Assembly: GCA_027604505.1 (NCBI GenBank)
Contig: JADIIX010000034.1
Location: 62,001 to 126,000 of the forward strand
Direction of reading: 5' to 3'
Length of the DNA stretch: 64,000 bases
From: Gonapodya sp. JEL0774
Taxonomy: Eukaryota > Monoblepharomycota > Monoblepharidomycetes > Monoblepharidales > Gonapodyaceae
A program made the position numbers and the translations under genes. The notes beneath the pieces are model-generated. The model ran no database searches, was not told where the DNA came from, and saw only the letters and a list, made by a program, of their open reading frames with translations. Shown one piece after another: positions 44,766-56,458 of the stretch; within the stretch, counting starts at the first letter, position 1; each line of letters starts with the position of its first letter.

Positions 44766-46195
44766 CTACTCCTCCTTGACTACCATATCCGACACCTTTT
44801 TCCCCTCCGCTCGTTCCCTTTCCCATGCGTAGTAACCGCCGTCAGTCTGACCAAAAACATCGTCCCAGAATCGGAAGTAGATCAGTGAGTATGCCCCACT
44901 GTTGTGCGAGTGGTGGAAATTATCTAGCGACATGAACAACAGAAGGAAAGTGTCAAGGACAAGTTCGTCAAAGTCCAAATCATGGTAAATTCCACTCACG
45001 AAAACCCGCTGAAATGAACGGCCAAGAGTTGAAGGGCATAAATGGCAAGTTGTACCCGCAGTGCATGTTGATGTTCTAAGTTGGGGCAAAGAATGTATCA
45101 TTAAAAAGCGCATGCGAACCTGACAAACTTCGCTTCAGACTTACGATCATCTCCATAATGACTTTTGACATCAACAGCCATTCCACGTAAGTCATTTTCA
45201 AGACGCAAGCTGAAACAGAGTAGAATTACGATATAAATTTCGTGAGATGAGACGGCAAGGAGACTTGGAACCGTAGACAGTGACCATGGTCACTAATCGC
45301 AACACTCACGGACGAGCCAGAGAGGGAGAGTCTGAAAAAATCCCTCAACGTCCCCACCGTAGAAGCATGCGTACACTGACGAGACATTGAATTCATGCTG
45401 GAACCATTGGCGAGTGACGCGGAGGATTGAGGGCGTTGTCGAATGGAAGAAAAATACAGTGGTATCTCACGTGCTCTTTATGGAGATTTTTGTAGAGAAA
45501 TGGGTACTCGTGCACCGTTCGATGGTACCAGTACGCGTACACGTCGGCAATAACCATTCCAAGGAGTAGTCGAGGTAGTGCTTCCGTCAATGTCGGGAGC
45601 TCAGTGAGTTTCATTCCATTCCAGCCGTAGAAGATGTAGTAGACGAGGATCTCATTGACCATCTTGAGGAGGGAAGAAATTTGGTCGATGTGTGATAATC
45701 TCGGTGCCGCCTTCCCTGAAATGGGAAGAAACCACCATACTCACGTTAAAGCTCATTCTTCCAAACACCAAGCTCGAAAGACCCTTCCGCTCCAACTCCC
45801 AGCTTGGTCTCTTTCCTTGAAGAATTTTGTACTTTTGGAACCATTTCATGTTGTCGCACTTTCAAGCAGGCATTGTCAGCGGAAACAAATTGATATTCAT
45901 CAATCTCACTCGACTGCCCCCTGCGGTACGTGCTTACTCACCGCTGTGAAGAATATGGCCCCTGGAACGACAATCATCATGTCCACGATTGCAGCGACCG
46001 CCTGAAGTTGCGCATTCGTTCCGAAAAACAATGAGCTGCGCGTCCGTGAGTCGTGAAACGAAACAAGGGCTTGGTATGACGCAAACCCACAGCAAACATG
46101 AATGCTTCAGGGAACTTGGCAGTGAGGTAGTTTGTCACATTGACTGAGGTTCGTAGAGCCACAGAAGTGAATGTTCCGTAGAGTTGAGCGGCCAT
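44766..46195 (-). CDS. Sterol desaturase / fatty acid hydroxylase superfamily membrane protein
   Basis: Non-heme di-iron ER membrane oxygenase (PF04116 type). ATG at 46195 starts MAAQLYGTFTSVALRTSVNV. Spliced exons give TM segment VAAIVDMMIVVPGAIFFTA, a loop KWFQKYKILQGKRPSWELER, then LPRLLLGMVIADVYAYWY and the His boxes HRTVHEYPFLYKNLHKEHHE (HxxxH and HxxHH), VEGFFQTLPLWLVP, NMHCGYNLPF, and the final box FHHSHNSGAYSLIYFRFWDD VFGQT. The C-terminus ends VVKEE, not a KKXX signal. About six introns. The set of His boxes is complete. It could act in sterol C4/C5 oxidation or lipid hydroxylation; the exact substrate cannot be told from these motifs. Confidence 0.8.
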
Positions 46196-46673
46196 GGAGA
46201 GTGCGAATTCGTCGCAGTAGAGGTTCAGTTTGCGCGATCGGTGGCGGTTTCACGTAAAAGCTGAATTTTCGAGCGGAAAGAGCATTCAAATGGTCAGATC
46301 AACCTCCGGCATTTCCATTCATCTAACATGTGAATGTTCTCAAGTTCAACAGACCGAATATACTTGGGAACTCCACACACACGGAGACAAAGATACCAAC
46401 AGGCAGTTATCACTTTTTTGGGACCGGCTTGCTTGTAGAATCTTCTTATCGTCTTGCTGTTGAGGATAAATCGTTCCTTCGGGCCAAAACCCGATCAGTT
46501 GAGTGCGGCGCCTTCGGGCCGTGAAGTGAGTTGGATGCCTCTCTATAAAAACCTTCAGCCAATCGAATCCAACAACATCCAAACGTTTCCATCTTTTGTT
46601 TCTTTTTGAATTCTACTTCCGCCTTCGTCAGCTACTTCGACCCCTCTCAACTCAATCAACCCAATCATCGCCA
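46196..46673. promoter_or_regulatory. Bidirectional promoter region (hydroxylase / glutamine synthetase)
   Basis: These 478 bases separate two divergent start codons. On the plus side a strong TATA box (TATAAAA, 46544-46550) lies 124 nt upstream of the glutamine synthetase ATG, followed by a C/T-rich leader ending CAATCATCGCC-ATG with A/C in Kozak-type positions. No gene is seen inside. Confidence 0.5.
46544..46550 (+). promoter_or_regulatory. TATA box of the glutamine synthetase-like gene
   Basis: TATAAAA preceded by CTC and followed by A-rich sequence, 124 nt before the ATG. The downstream leader is pyrimidine rich. This is a good promoter-like match by sequence and position. Confidence 0.5.
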
Positions 46674-49049
46674 TGACTTCCGACCTTGTCCTTGCGCAAA
46701 TCACCCCAAAGAGCAAGCCCTCCAGCGACCTCGAGAAGGAGGTCAGGGAGAAGGTTGCGAAAGCTGGCAGCAAGTTCATGAGGCTTATTTGGGTGAGGGG
46801 TGGCTCTTTCTTGGTATTCTCCGTCGACTGTTCGTTTTGACCCAATGGTCATGACACGGTAACATCCCATCCGTGATTGGAATATGGCCATCTCAGACCG
46901 TGAGTAAATAAGGACGATGCTCTCAGGTTTAGATTTCATTCAAAGTGTTGACGGTCGTTTCCCTCGGCATAACCCGAAATCTGTTTGTCATTTCAACACC
47001 ATCCGGATCGCATCTCCACTAGGATTACTCGTGAGTAAAATCTTCAAATCATTCAGTAGTTCGTTTTTTTGTGTCACTAATGACAATTTCGCCTTGTTTT
47101 GGTGACTTTTTGGTCGTCTTCACTTTGACACTTGATGAATTTCAAACAGTGCCCTTGTCCGCGCCCGCGTTGTCGGTCTCGGTCGCTTCTTCGACTCCGT
47201 TACACCCAAAGGTACTCCTGTTTTTGGTGGAGCTATGGCTCTGCCTATTATGTACGACAGTGTACCCGCCGAGCTTGGTGATGCCGGCGTCTCGGGAGGT
47301 GTGGTGATGAAACCCGGTGAGTGTCCGAGATCGCTACTGCATTTGCTTGCGGGGATATTTAGTTTGATTTGACTTCTCCCGTGGGATTCCATCACCGGCC
47401 TGATAAATTTATCCGCGATTTAGACTTCAAGTCTTCCAAGCCCTGCCCCTGGTACCCCCAGCACTACATGACGATGGGTAACTTGTTCATTCCTGGTGAG
47501 TGAATATGGTCAGTAATGAGCTTCCCGGTCAAGCACTGACACATCTTTACCTTCTCTTCCGAACCCAGATGGTAAGGGTGGTCACATTCCGTGGTCTCTG
47601 TGCCCTCGTGGCTTCCTCCAGAAGCAGCTCGATCGCATGAAAGCCCAATATGGCTACGACATCGTTGCCGGTGTTGAGAACGAGGTTTGAGTCCAGATTG
47701 ATACGATCGTCACCGTCAAAGTTCTCACGTGTCACACTTCTTAACCATTCATCAGTTCATTTTGTACAAGTCTGTTGACGAGAAGGGTAACGTCACCCCT
47801 GTGAACATCGCCAACTATTCCGAAACCGCTGGTCTGCGTGGCAATATGGCCGGTCTTATGGATGAGATTGTTGAGGGTATCATGGAAGGTAACATTCCAA
47901 TGGGCCAGTACCACACCGAATGTGCGGACGGTCAATACGAAATTACCACCGGTGAGTCTATGGGGTTTCAAGGAGGCTGTCTTTCACGAGTTCGCTGACA
48001 AAAGCTCTACCTGGCAGCTCCCATGGAAGCTATGGAATTGGCCGATGCTACCATCTACATCCGTGAAGTTATTCACGGCGTCTGTGCCAAGCACGGTGTC
48101 CAGGCGACCTTCTCTCCCAAGGTGTTTGCCGACCAGGCAGGGTCTGCCTCGCACATCCATTTCTCTTTCCGCGACGCAAACGGTAAGAACGTCTACCCCG
48201 ACCCCAAGGAGAAGTACGGCATCAGCAAGCACGGTCAGCAATTTATGGTGAGTTTCATCAGTCTATGGTAAAAGACAAGTCTGTGTTCATCTCTGCCCGT
48301 CATTGAAACAGGCTGGTATCCTCGACGCTCTGCCCTCGTTGATCGCCATCACTCTTCCTAGCGCTGCTTCATACAAGCGCGTTGTCCCAAGTGCCTGGGC
48401 TGGTGTCTACACGGCTTGGGGAATGGAGAACAAAGGTGCGGATCTTTGTTCCCTCGCACCGAAAATCCCTTCACTGATGCGATTGCCATTGTTGAAATCG
48501 CGGACTGCAGAGACCCCCGTACGCGTAACTGAAGACACCTATGGTGTTGTCAACAATGTTGAGGTTAAGGCAGTTGACGGAACAGCTAACATGTAAGTAC
48601 ATGTTCGTGTTTCTATCCAACTACACTACAGAGTATTGATAGTCATATGACCATTAAATCAGCTACCTCGCACTCGGTGCCATCATTGCTGCCGGACTTG
48701 ACGGTATGGAACGTGGCCTCGAACTCCCCACCAACACCCAATGCGACCCCTTCGTCCTCTCGGAGGAGGAGAAGAAGGCCCGCCGGATTGTCCCTCTCCC
48801 CAACACATTTGCCACTTCTATTGCCACGTTCAAGGCTAACCCCCTGTGGAAGAAGGTCATGGGTGAAGAGATGTACAACATGTTCATTGCAGCACGAGAG
48901 AACGAGATGGAGTACTTCTCGAAGGCATCCGACGAACAGCTGCGGTTCTTGCACGTGACTAGGGTGAGTCGAGGCTTCACCGCTGATGTGGTTGGGTTCA
49001 TTGACTGATAATTGATTCTCACCCATACTCTGCCGCCTTGTAGTACTAA
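46674..49049 (+). CDS. Glutamine synthetase I-like ligase (GSI/FluG C-terminal type)
   Basis: ATP-dependent glutamate-amine ligase fold. From ATG 46674: MTSDLVLAQITPKSKPSSDL, ...KFMRLIW, ALVRARVVGLGRFFDSVTPK, then PGKGG-type DGKGGHIPWSLCPRGFLQKQ, GYDIVAGVENEFILYK (metal-binding Glu residues), ECADGQYEITTAPMEAMELA, REVIHGVCAKHGVQATFSPK, GSASHIHFSFRD (catalytic His), KRVVPSAWAGVYTAWGMENK (substrate Arg) and NNVEVKAVDGTANIYLALGA. The last exon contributes only RY and a stop. About ten introns. The length (about 450) and motifs match the GSI-like proteins related to the C-terminal half of FluG rather than the GSII enzyme that makes glutamine in fungi; no FluG amidohydrolase domain is attached. 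Exons between 46790 and 47150 are approximate. Confidence 0.82.
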
Positions 49050-49287
49050 TTCCATTGCCCTTCCCGCTTCCGACGTCATTCCCTTCATTCTTGTATCTAA
49101 GTCGGATTACCCTTTCATTTGCGTCTATCCGATGGAGATATACTTTATTTGTTGTGTCCGCGTAGTTTGAGAATTTGGAATGTGCAGTTACTTGAATGTG
49201 CAATTGCTGTGTATGGACTTCAGGCTATGTCAATGTGTCAATCGCTGGAGGTGAGGGGATAAATAATCAACAAGACTGTCGTTCAAC

Positions 49288-52200
49288 ATGAATCCGTTTC
49301 AATTTGTAACCCATTTTCCAGCCTTCTCGACGATCCCATCTGCCTTCTTCACGGGTTTATCTGGACTTCCGGCAACGCGACATGCAAACGTATGAGCATA
49401 TCTGTCCTCCGTGATTACTTCTGTTGTAAAAGCCGATCAGTGCCCTCAATCGTAATCAAGTGCACACTCCTCTGCCAAAATTAGATCGTTGCCCCTTCTT
49501 CTTCGTCTCAACATAATCCGACCATCACCCCGGAGCACAGTAATGAGGAAAAGGTCGAATCACTTGACTGCAATGCCAACGTCATAGACCTTACCGCAGA
49601 CGATGACGATGGCGATGGCGATGGCTGTGGCATGTATGCGAATCATGTTCTTTGGTTGTCCTAAAGCGGAGTTTCTCGACGCGATTCCACCTAACGTTAG
49701 TGAACAGTCAGCCGACCAGTGGCCACTCACTGACCTATCAGAGGACACACAAGTTTTATCAGAGAATTCCGATGCAACCAACATGTTGGACTTGTCCGAT
49801 GATGGCGAAACCTACTGCCCGACACCTCGTCCACTTGGAGGGACACCGGCACCAATGACACAACCACCCCCACAACAACACTCCCCTCAACGGTGCTCTT
49901 CCCCTGACTCTGTCGCTTCGATTATAGTCATTTCATCTGACTCAGAACCTGATACTGACCTGGCACCAGGAGCCGCCGAGTCGTCCGAAACAACTGATCC
50001 TCCCCACTCCCACACCTCCAACGACGAGATTTTCTCAATGGTGTTTGGTTTGGGTGATAATGAAGAGGAACAAGAGCCATCGTTCGATATCGATACCGGC
50101 TTGGTGGTGGACGAAGTATGTTCGGAGATTTGTGACAACAGGGGTTTGCAATTTCCAGCTCATTTGGCCGAGGACCTGCCGCTGGTGGATGCACGAGAAC
50201 CTCATGACTCACTACCACAAGAAAGCAGTCGAATTGAACCTCCGGTCACGCCTTCTGGGCCAGGCACATCAGAGCGTCGGCCACAAAAGCGCCGCCGTAG
50301 CAGGTCCAAATCTCGATCACTCTCACCGAACCTCTCTCGGGCGAGACAAAGAATTGGAATTGGAATTGGCACGGCAATTCGTTTGGGACTGGATATTGGG
50401 GTCAATGCGCTCACTCACTTTGATCAGATAGATGGTGGAACTCCTGACCTCGATCAGCGTCCAATGGATTCAGCTTTCATCGACGTGCCATCTTGTCTGA
50501 CATGTGGCGATAACTCTCCGGATCGCGTCTCTTCGCCGCCAAGCACCGTGGCTTCTCCAAGCTTATCCCCTCGCTCGTTGTCGTCCAGTCCTTCCTTCGT
50601 TTCAGTCGAGTGCTATTCCAACGTGCCGCTTAATGATGCTGAATTCTACCTCGACACGGCCACTGGTCGACTACATCACGGGGCTGCCGGTATGCCCGAG
50701 GGATTTTTCCCCGAGCCCTCGAGCATAACTATCCCAGTGAGTAGAGGCGTGAACAAGGGGTAGGACAGTGTCAGCGAGTAAAGTCGACACTTCATATGGC
50801 CCTCTTGAGTTGATCACTGCAATTGCATCCAGAGAACTTCATTCACTTTGTCGGCATACCTTGGTTTTTCAGCCCTCATCCGCCGACCCTGTTGCACGGT
50901 CTGATTCAACTTTACATTCTCTAGATTCACCTGTTGTGGGAAGGTCAACTGGACCGGTGGCTGGTAAATTTTTGAATTTCTGGATCCTTTGCCAATAATT
51001 CAATTCTCACCGTTTCTGTCTTAGACGCAGCAGAGAACAGCACGGCCAATTCAAAAACTGAGACATGGTTCTTAGAGGGTAGTGTGCAGCCTACTGGACT
51101 GCCAGGCCTCACTTCTGGAGTGAGGGAAAACTGAGGCTGATTTGTGACTTTCCGGTTCAAATAAACACTTTCTTTCTGTCCTTCCCGTAGAACCATGCGT
51201 GGTGGATTGTAGTGCCTCGTTTGCTTCGGACGCATCCGAGTCATGTGAGCGAGGCCAAGATGGCAGGATCAATCGTAACGCTTGCTCGCGCGAATGGAGG
51301 GGAGAAAACATTTGCCTGCTCTACAGTACACCCAACCACGCAGGGTCTAAAAAGAAACTTGGTCGAACTTGATTACCAGAAAGGTGAGTGTAGTTTACGT
51401 TGGAAAAGGAGCACTGCTTCTGCTGAGTTTTAATGTGTTTTAGGTGTGGTCAGAAACTATTCTGGTCACACGTACAAATTTGGAGCGCCAGCTGTTCATC
51501 CTCCGGCTGCGAACGCTGGAGAGTATGTTCAAACTGTTTCTGACATCTCCGTAGTGGAATCAGACCACTCAGCCTGTCTGGTTTCAGCCGGGTATGACAG
51601 GAAGGTGCGGGCCTGGGACGTAAAGACGGGTCGGGCGATCGCCTACTGTAAGTGAAATAATGTGATCTAATCGGGAAGAGCTCGTTAGGTTGATCTCATA
51701 CTCTTGAAAAAAGATCCTCATCCACGCAACCTGACGCTCTTAGCTACCGGGAAAGACAATCGCGGTGCTCCGGTCGTGGTTTCTGGAGATTCAGCGGGGT
51801 GAGTGATATATTTCTTGGGCTGTAACAAGATGGCGATGGCGATATGTTCTTCACCGTGTTCCTATCTAAGCAATTTGAGATTTGCCAAGCTGCACTCAGA
51901 GGACCCAAGTGGAACTGCGCGTGTGGACTCCCAATACCACTCGTGGATTGTCCAAGATCTCCCACGCCAGAGCCTGAGTGAGGTGACGGGGATAGTGATG
52001 GGACATGGCCCCAGCGTCAACCTGGTGTTTGCGACCTTTGGATCAGACTCGATGGCCAAGAAACCAGTGGTGGGCTTGACAGCTTTGTGTACTCTTTGGC
52101 TGGCTTGAAACCTGATTTGCAAGTATCCCTCGCAGCTGTCGTGCTATGATCTCTGCTCGCCGAGTAGCAAACCAAGCACATTCCAAGATGTGGCTCGTGC

Positions 52201-53092
52201 TTCGACGTCAGCTGCAGCCTTGTCGCCATCAGGATCCATTCTAGCTATTGGAGTTTGCCCAATATCTGGAGAGTCGAACGAGGACAAGGCTCTTCGCTTG
52301 TACGATGTCCGAGGATCGCGAAGGGGGATGAACCTCGCAGCCAAAGTGAAGACCGGACAGGAGGACTGTCACTTCATCTCCTTTGGGAGCGACAGATTGG
52401 TTGTGGCGGGAGATACAGCGCTCTTTGGGAAGGTGTACGACTTGCGCTTCTTCAAGGAACCCATGTTTACTATTTCCCATGTTCCATTTGGTGGGTGAAA
52501 TTATTGATCTCATTGCCCGACATGTGTCCAATACTGATGTCACTCCAAGAGGGTGACGACTGGGAGGATCTATGTTGTCTTGAGTTTGGTGGGTGGACTT
52601 CGGGGGGCTTACTCGTGACAGGAGGTGCCGCTACGGTGTGTTCAATGGGATCTGCGGGCTCTGTAGTTTAAATCGATCCATTTTTTTTTGAGCACTGCTT
52701 GATTCTTGAACATTCGTGGGCAGGTTAAGTTTTGGGACTTCAATCGAGCTGATCCCTGTGTGCTCACACTTGGGGAGGATGAAAGAGGCACCGCATTGAT
52801 TGATGGTAGTATATCTTCCCTTGTTATATCGCAAGGTGAGTGTCATAACGTGCAAGCCTTCATTTCTAGTGTCTGTTGCATTTTGGTTTTCTGAGTCGGG
52901 TGATCTGCTCTTACATTGATTCTCAAATGGGATTTTGAAGACTCTCTTCGGCTCACTGTGGGTACGCACCTCGGTGGAGTCTACACTTACGAACCAGGAT
53001 CGTCGTCAGACTCTCCATCAGAGCGATATTTCGTCAACGAAGAATGCGTTTGGCCCGGAACCCCCGAGGCAATGCCATCGGACCACGAGTAA
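49288..53092 (+). CDS. WD40-repeat protein with N-terminal SUMO-interacting motifs
   Basis: ATG 49288 starts MNPFQFVTHFPAFSTIPSAF; an intron (GTATGA...TTAG) joins IVAPSSSSQHNPT. The acidic N-terminal half contains NVIDLTADDDD and SIIVISSDSEPDTD, both classical SUMO-interacting patterns (hydrophobic core plus acidic run), and a basic nuclear-type cluster RRPQKRRRSRSKSRS. The C-terminal half forms WD-like blades: SAGYDRKVRAWDVKTGRAIA, VVVSGDSAGNLRFAKL, DKALRLYDVRGSRRGMNLAA, VKFWDFNRADPCVLTLG and LTVGTHLGGVYTYE. It ends at TAA 53090-53092 in the chosen frame. About ten introns. Composition suggests a nuclear scaffold, for instance a ubiquitin/SUMO-linked WD40 adaptor, but no family was identified. 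Coding sequence may continue past 53092 (next entry). Confidence 0.7.
49603..49626 (+). repeat. GATGGC/GATGAC short tandem repeat
   Basis: A GAT-rich run (GACGATGACGATGGCGATGG...) encodes the Asp/Gly stretch directly after the VIDLT SUMO-interacting motif of the WD40 gene, so its length changes the acidic flank without shifting the frame. Confidence 0.5.
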
Positions 53093-53641
53093 TGCTTTTG
53101 GGATGTGAGTGAAGGAAGTAATAGGACGATATTGCTTGCAACTTCTCATTCTGCAGAGAAAATCGTCCCAGACGCTGACGTCTGCCCTCCCACTCACTTG
53201 TCCGATTCTGATATATTCGGCCAGTATGCCATCAACGACTCCGAGGCAACCCCATCCAGCCTTCAGTTTCCAACAGCACAAGCTATCATTCTACCTGGTC
53301 CATTTGAATATCGTCAGTTCGCATCCCTGGCGTCAGCGTCCTGCGACTCTTCACAACTATGGTTCTGTAAAATTGTTCGTAGCATTTGTATATATTGCAC
53401 TCTACTCAGTTTGTAATACTCCTCATGTATCTGTGAGGTGTGGGTTTGCAGAGTTCCAGAGTTTGACAAGCCGGTCCAGTCCGACAGACCGATATATGTA
53501 CTATTACCTGGAGAAAACTCGCCGTTTTTTGTGTTTCTCTGCGTCGGCAGCGCCTTTGTGGGGATCCCCGATTAATTGCGGAAGTACCAAAGAGCCTGAG
53601 GCAACCGACGGTAACATTCATCATACACACCGAATAAGCAG
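53093..53641 (+). other. Possible 3' extension of the WD40 gene
   Basis: Immediately after the predicted stop there is a donor-like GATGTGAGTG and an acceptor-like TTCTGCAG (53150s), then protein-like sequence KIVPDADVCPPTHLSDSDIF followed by ILPGPFEYRQFASLASASCD. Further on, another frame reads FDKPVQSDRPIYVLLPGENS. None joins in phase to the WD40 frame with the sites I can see. It may be a further exon of that gene in an isoform, or non-coding. Confidence 0.3.
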
Positions 53642-55500
53642 ATGAGTTCAAAGTTCCTCCCACTTCTTGGCAGAACGGCTCTTGTTGTGAGTACAAAAGT
53701 GTCGATTTCGACTGAGATGATTGTCAGGGCATCGTGCTCTCCTCTTCTCGCGGGAAGACCTTCCCGACCGTGCCGATGATTTTCAACAACGAATACCCAT
53801 TTTTGCTCCGTTCATTCGCCCCTCTCCTTGTCTGGGCATCACTGTCGCTGAACACTTTGAATCTCAAAGACAGGTGCTGGATCCGGCATAGGTCGAGCGT
53901 GCGCGGTCGATTTGGCAAGAAGAGGTGCGCGAGTGGTTGTAGCTGATTTGGATCCAAACGGAGGCCAGGAGACAGTCAAGCTAATAGAAGCTGCTGTGAG
54001 GGAGACACTTGAGGTGCGTACACTGAGCGTGACGACGGTGATGCAGGATGGTACCTCCCACTTTCAGTTTTTGCAATTGGATCATCCCTTGATTCCGACT
54101 GTTGGACCGCATCTCGTCTCAGAGATACGTATAGATGAAGACTATGAATGCTTTCGAAAGAACTGCCCAAAACAACAGAAGTGGAGTCCCAACCATCGGT
54201 CAGATGAACGGGCCCATTGCGACGAACTCTTTTCTGGCCACTGTAGTAGTGCAAATCCCTCCTCATTTTTTGACTTGCACATCACTGCAGACCTCATGTG
54301 ATACTTGTTCTATTGAATAACCAACGTTGTCTGTCCTCCACATTCATTTCAGACACATCCTACGAGTCCCGCTCTCTTCGTCCGCGCTGACTGCTCCGTT
54401 GATGATGACCTCGTTGCACTCGTACAGCGAGCAAAAGACTACGCTCGAATAGAGAACGATTCAGGATTTGTGTCGGTGGTGGTGAATAACGCAGGTTAGT
54501 TTCGCAAACAAGTTCCGAGGCAGAGCACCCAGGTTCCGGGGCGGAGTAAATTTGATCGATGTACCCGTACGGAGTCGAACGTCGGAAGGGGAGATAAACC
54601 GTTAAGCGACGATTACCGACTTTGCATTCCCAATCGCCAGGTCTTCAGCACGTCTCCCCCCTCCCTGTATTCCCTGTCTCCAAATGGAACCTCCTCCTCT
54701 CCATCATGCTCACGGCGCCATTCAGACTCACTCAACTCCTCTTGCCTGATATGTACGATAACGATTGGGGGAGAATTGTGAATGTCGGGAGCATCCACAG
54801 TGTTATCGCCAGCGAGGGCAAGGCAGCCTACATAGCAGCCAAGCATGGTTTGGTGGTGAGTTGGCGTTGGCGCTAAGGGAGACGGTGAAGGAGAAGTTGG
54901 ATCAAATTAGTCTGAGGGTTTCAACACTTTGTGAATCACCACTTCCTCCAATGCCGTACTATTGGCTCTGCGTGGACCATATCGGTGCATGCTTGATACA
55001 CCCACCACAGGGTCTCACCAAGGTACGCTGTTGTATATACGGTTTGGGTATTGTGCAAGCTTCTAATGTCCGTTCTCGTTCTTTTTGTTGTGAGAACAGA
55101 CGACGGCACTGGAGGCCGCGTCTCATTCTTCGAATGTGACATGCAACATTATTTGGTATGCTTGGCGACATCTTCCGTCACGTTTATCAGACACGGTCTT
55201 GATTATTGCTGTGCTTGAATCTCTGTTCACGCCGGCTGCGTGCCATTCTTGCCTGCAATAATGTCCAGCCCTTCGTACGTCTCGACGCCGCTCGTGGCCT
55301 CACAAATCGCAACCCAATCCACTTTGCACAACCTCCCCGCCGAAAAAGTGATATCGGACATCATGTGTGCACCCATGCCGCAGAAACGCCTTCTTGATAC
55401 GGGTGAGGTTGCGGCGCTTGTCGGGTTTCTGTGTGATGATGCAGCTAGAGGATTAAACGGGAGTGTTTTGGGGCAGGATGGGGGTTGGACGGCGAGGTAG
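53642..55500 (+). CDS. D-3-hydroxybutyrate dehydrogenase (short-chain dehydrogenase/reductase)
   Basis: NAD-dependent interconversion of 3-hydroxybutyrate and acetoacetate. Exon 1 (ATG 53642) SSKFLPLLGRTALV splices to TGAGSGIGRACAVDLARRGA, giving the TGxxxGIG cofactor motif, then VVVADLDPNGGQE. Later exons: ALFVRADCSVDDDLVALV, VVVNNAGLQHVSPLPVFP, LTAPFRLTQLLLPDMY, RIVNVGSIHSVIASEGKAAY IAAKHG (catalytic Ser, Tyr, Lys), TTALEA, NVTCNIICPSYVSTPLVASQ and the terminal GGWTAR. LQHVSP after NNAG and the C-terminal GGWTA are hallmarks of bacterial/fungal BdhA. About seven introns, one of 183 nt after exon 1. Asp in VADLD suggests NAD rather than NADP. Confidence 0.85.
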
Positions 55501-56458
55501 AGGAAGTGCCGAGTCTTTCCCTTACCGTATTCACATGGAAGCGGGGAGAAACACAAATTAACCACATTTCAAATTTCTCAAGTAACGAAATATCGCAGAG
55601 ATAGAGTGCTCTAGCCCATCTTAGCCATCTGAGTGAATAGAACGTTAGCGAGGTCTGACTCCAACGGGAGCGCTACGCACTACCTATCCCATGTCACTCT
55701 CATTGGCTTCTCAGGTCGCAGGAGCGGGGTTCCCCTATGAAGTTCCCCGGAGTCAAAACGCGGTACACTAATATCCTGCGCTTGGAAGTGTTCCGGTCCG
55801 TCGGGTGGACATCAGGCTATTGGATTGCGGATGTTTCTATGGAACATTTCTGTGGAGGGAATGTATGATCCTAACACCAGCCCTTCGTGGATTAAGTCTG
55901 TTTCTTCGACTCGTTCTACTATAATACATGGCAGAAGCAAAGATACTGAAATTGAGTTCGAATTGATTTTGGGAGGGTTTATTTTGAGAGGCCTTATGTT
56001 GTCCAAGCCATGCTTATGACGTCAGTCCTGCCTGAGCCAGGGTTGAGGAGCGATGAAGCCCCTTCCCCAAGCAAGACATGGCTTGCAAGTTACCAACGAA
56101 GGAAGCACCGGACTTTCACAACCGGGATTGTTGGCTTGGCCGATAGTAGGCCCTGCACAGATTCACAAATGAGACGCGCTTTCCAGACTCAACAGCAAAA
56201 TGGAAACGCGGTAAATAGCGGATTATGCTAGAGGCACATTTGAGTAGAGAGGGCAATTGGCTTTAAGCGGAGTGATGCTCCTGAAATAGGTGGTCCGATT
56301 CCGGTGCGGCCGGGTGTATATTTTCTCCGCCTTATGAAATTCATCGGAACTTTTTCTATTTGGAGAGCAAAGAATTCTTCACGTCATCTTCTCCATCCTT
56401 CAATCGAAACGAGTTCTCCGTCTGTCATCTGCCATCTCACAGATAATCTCATCCAGCA
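55501..56458. other. Intergenic region, no gene recognised
   Basis: Nearly 1 kb between 3-hydroxybutyrate dehydrogenase and the FMN reductase. Open frames of 60-70 codons on both strands show no domain, and I see no repeat or RNA gene. The right end is T/C-rich and probably the reductase promoter and leader. Confidence 0.4.
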
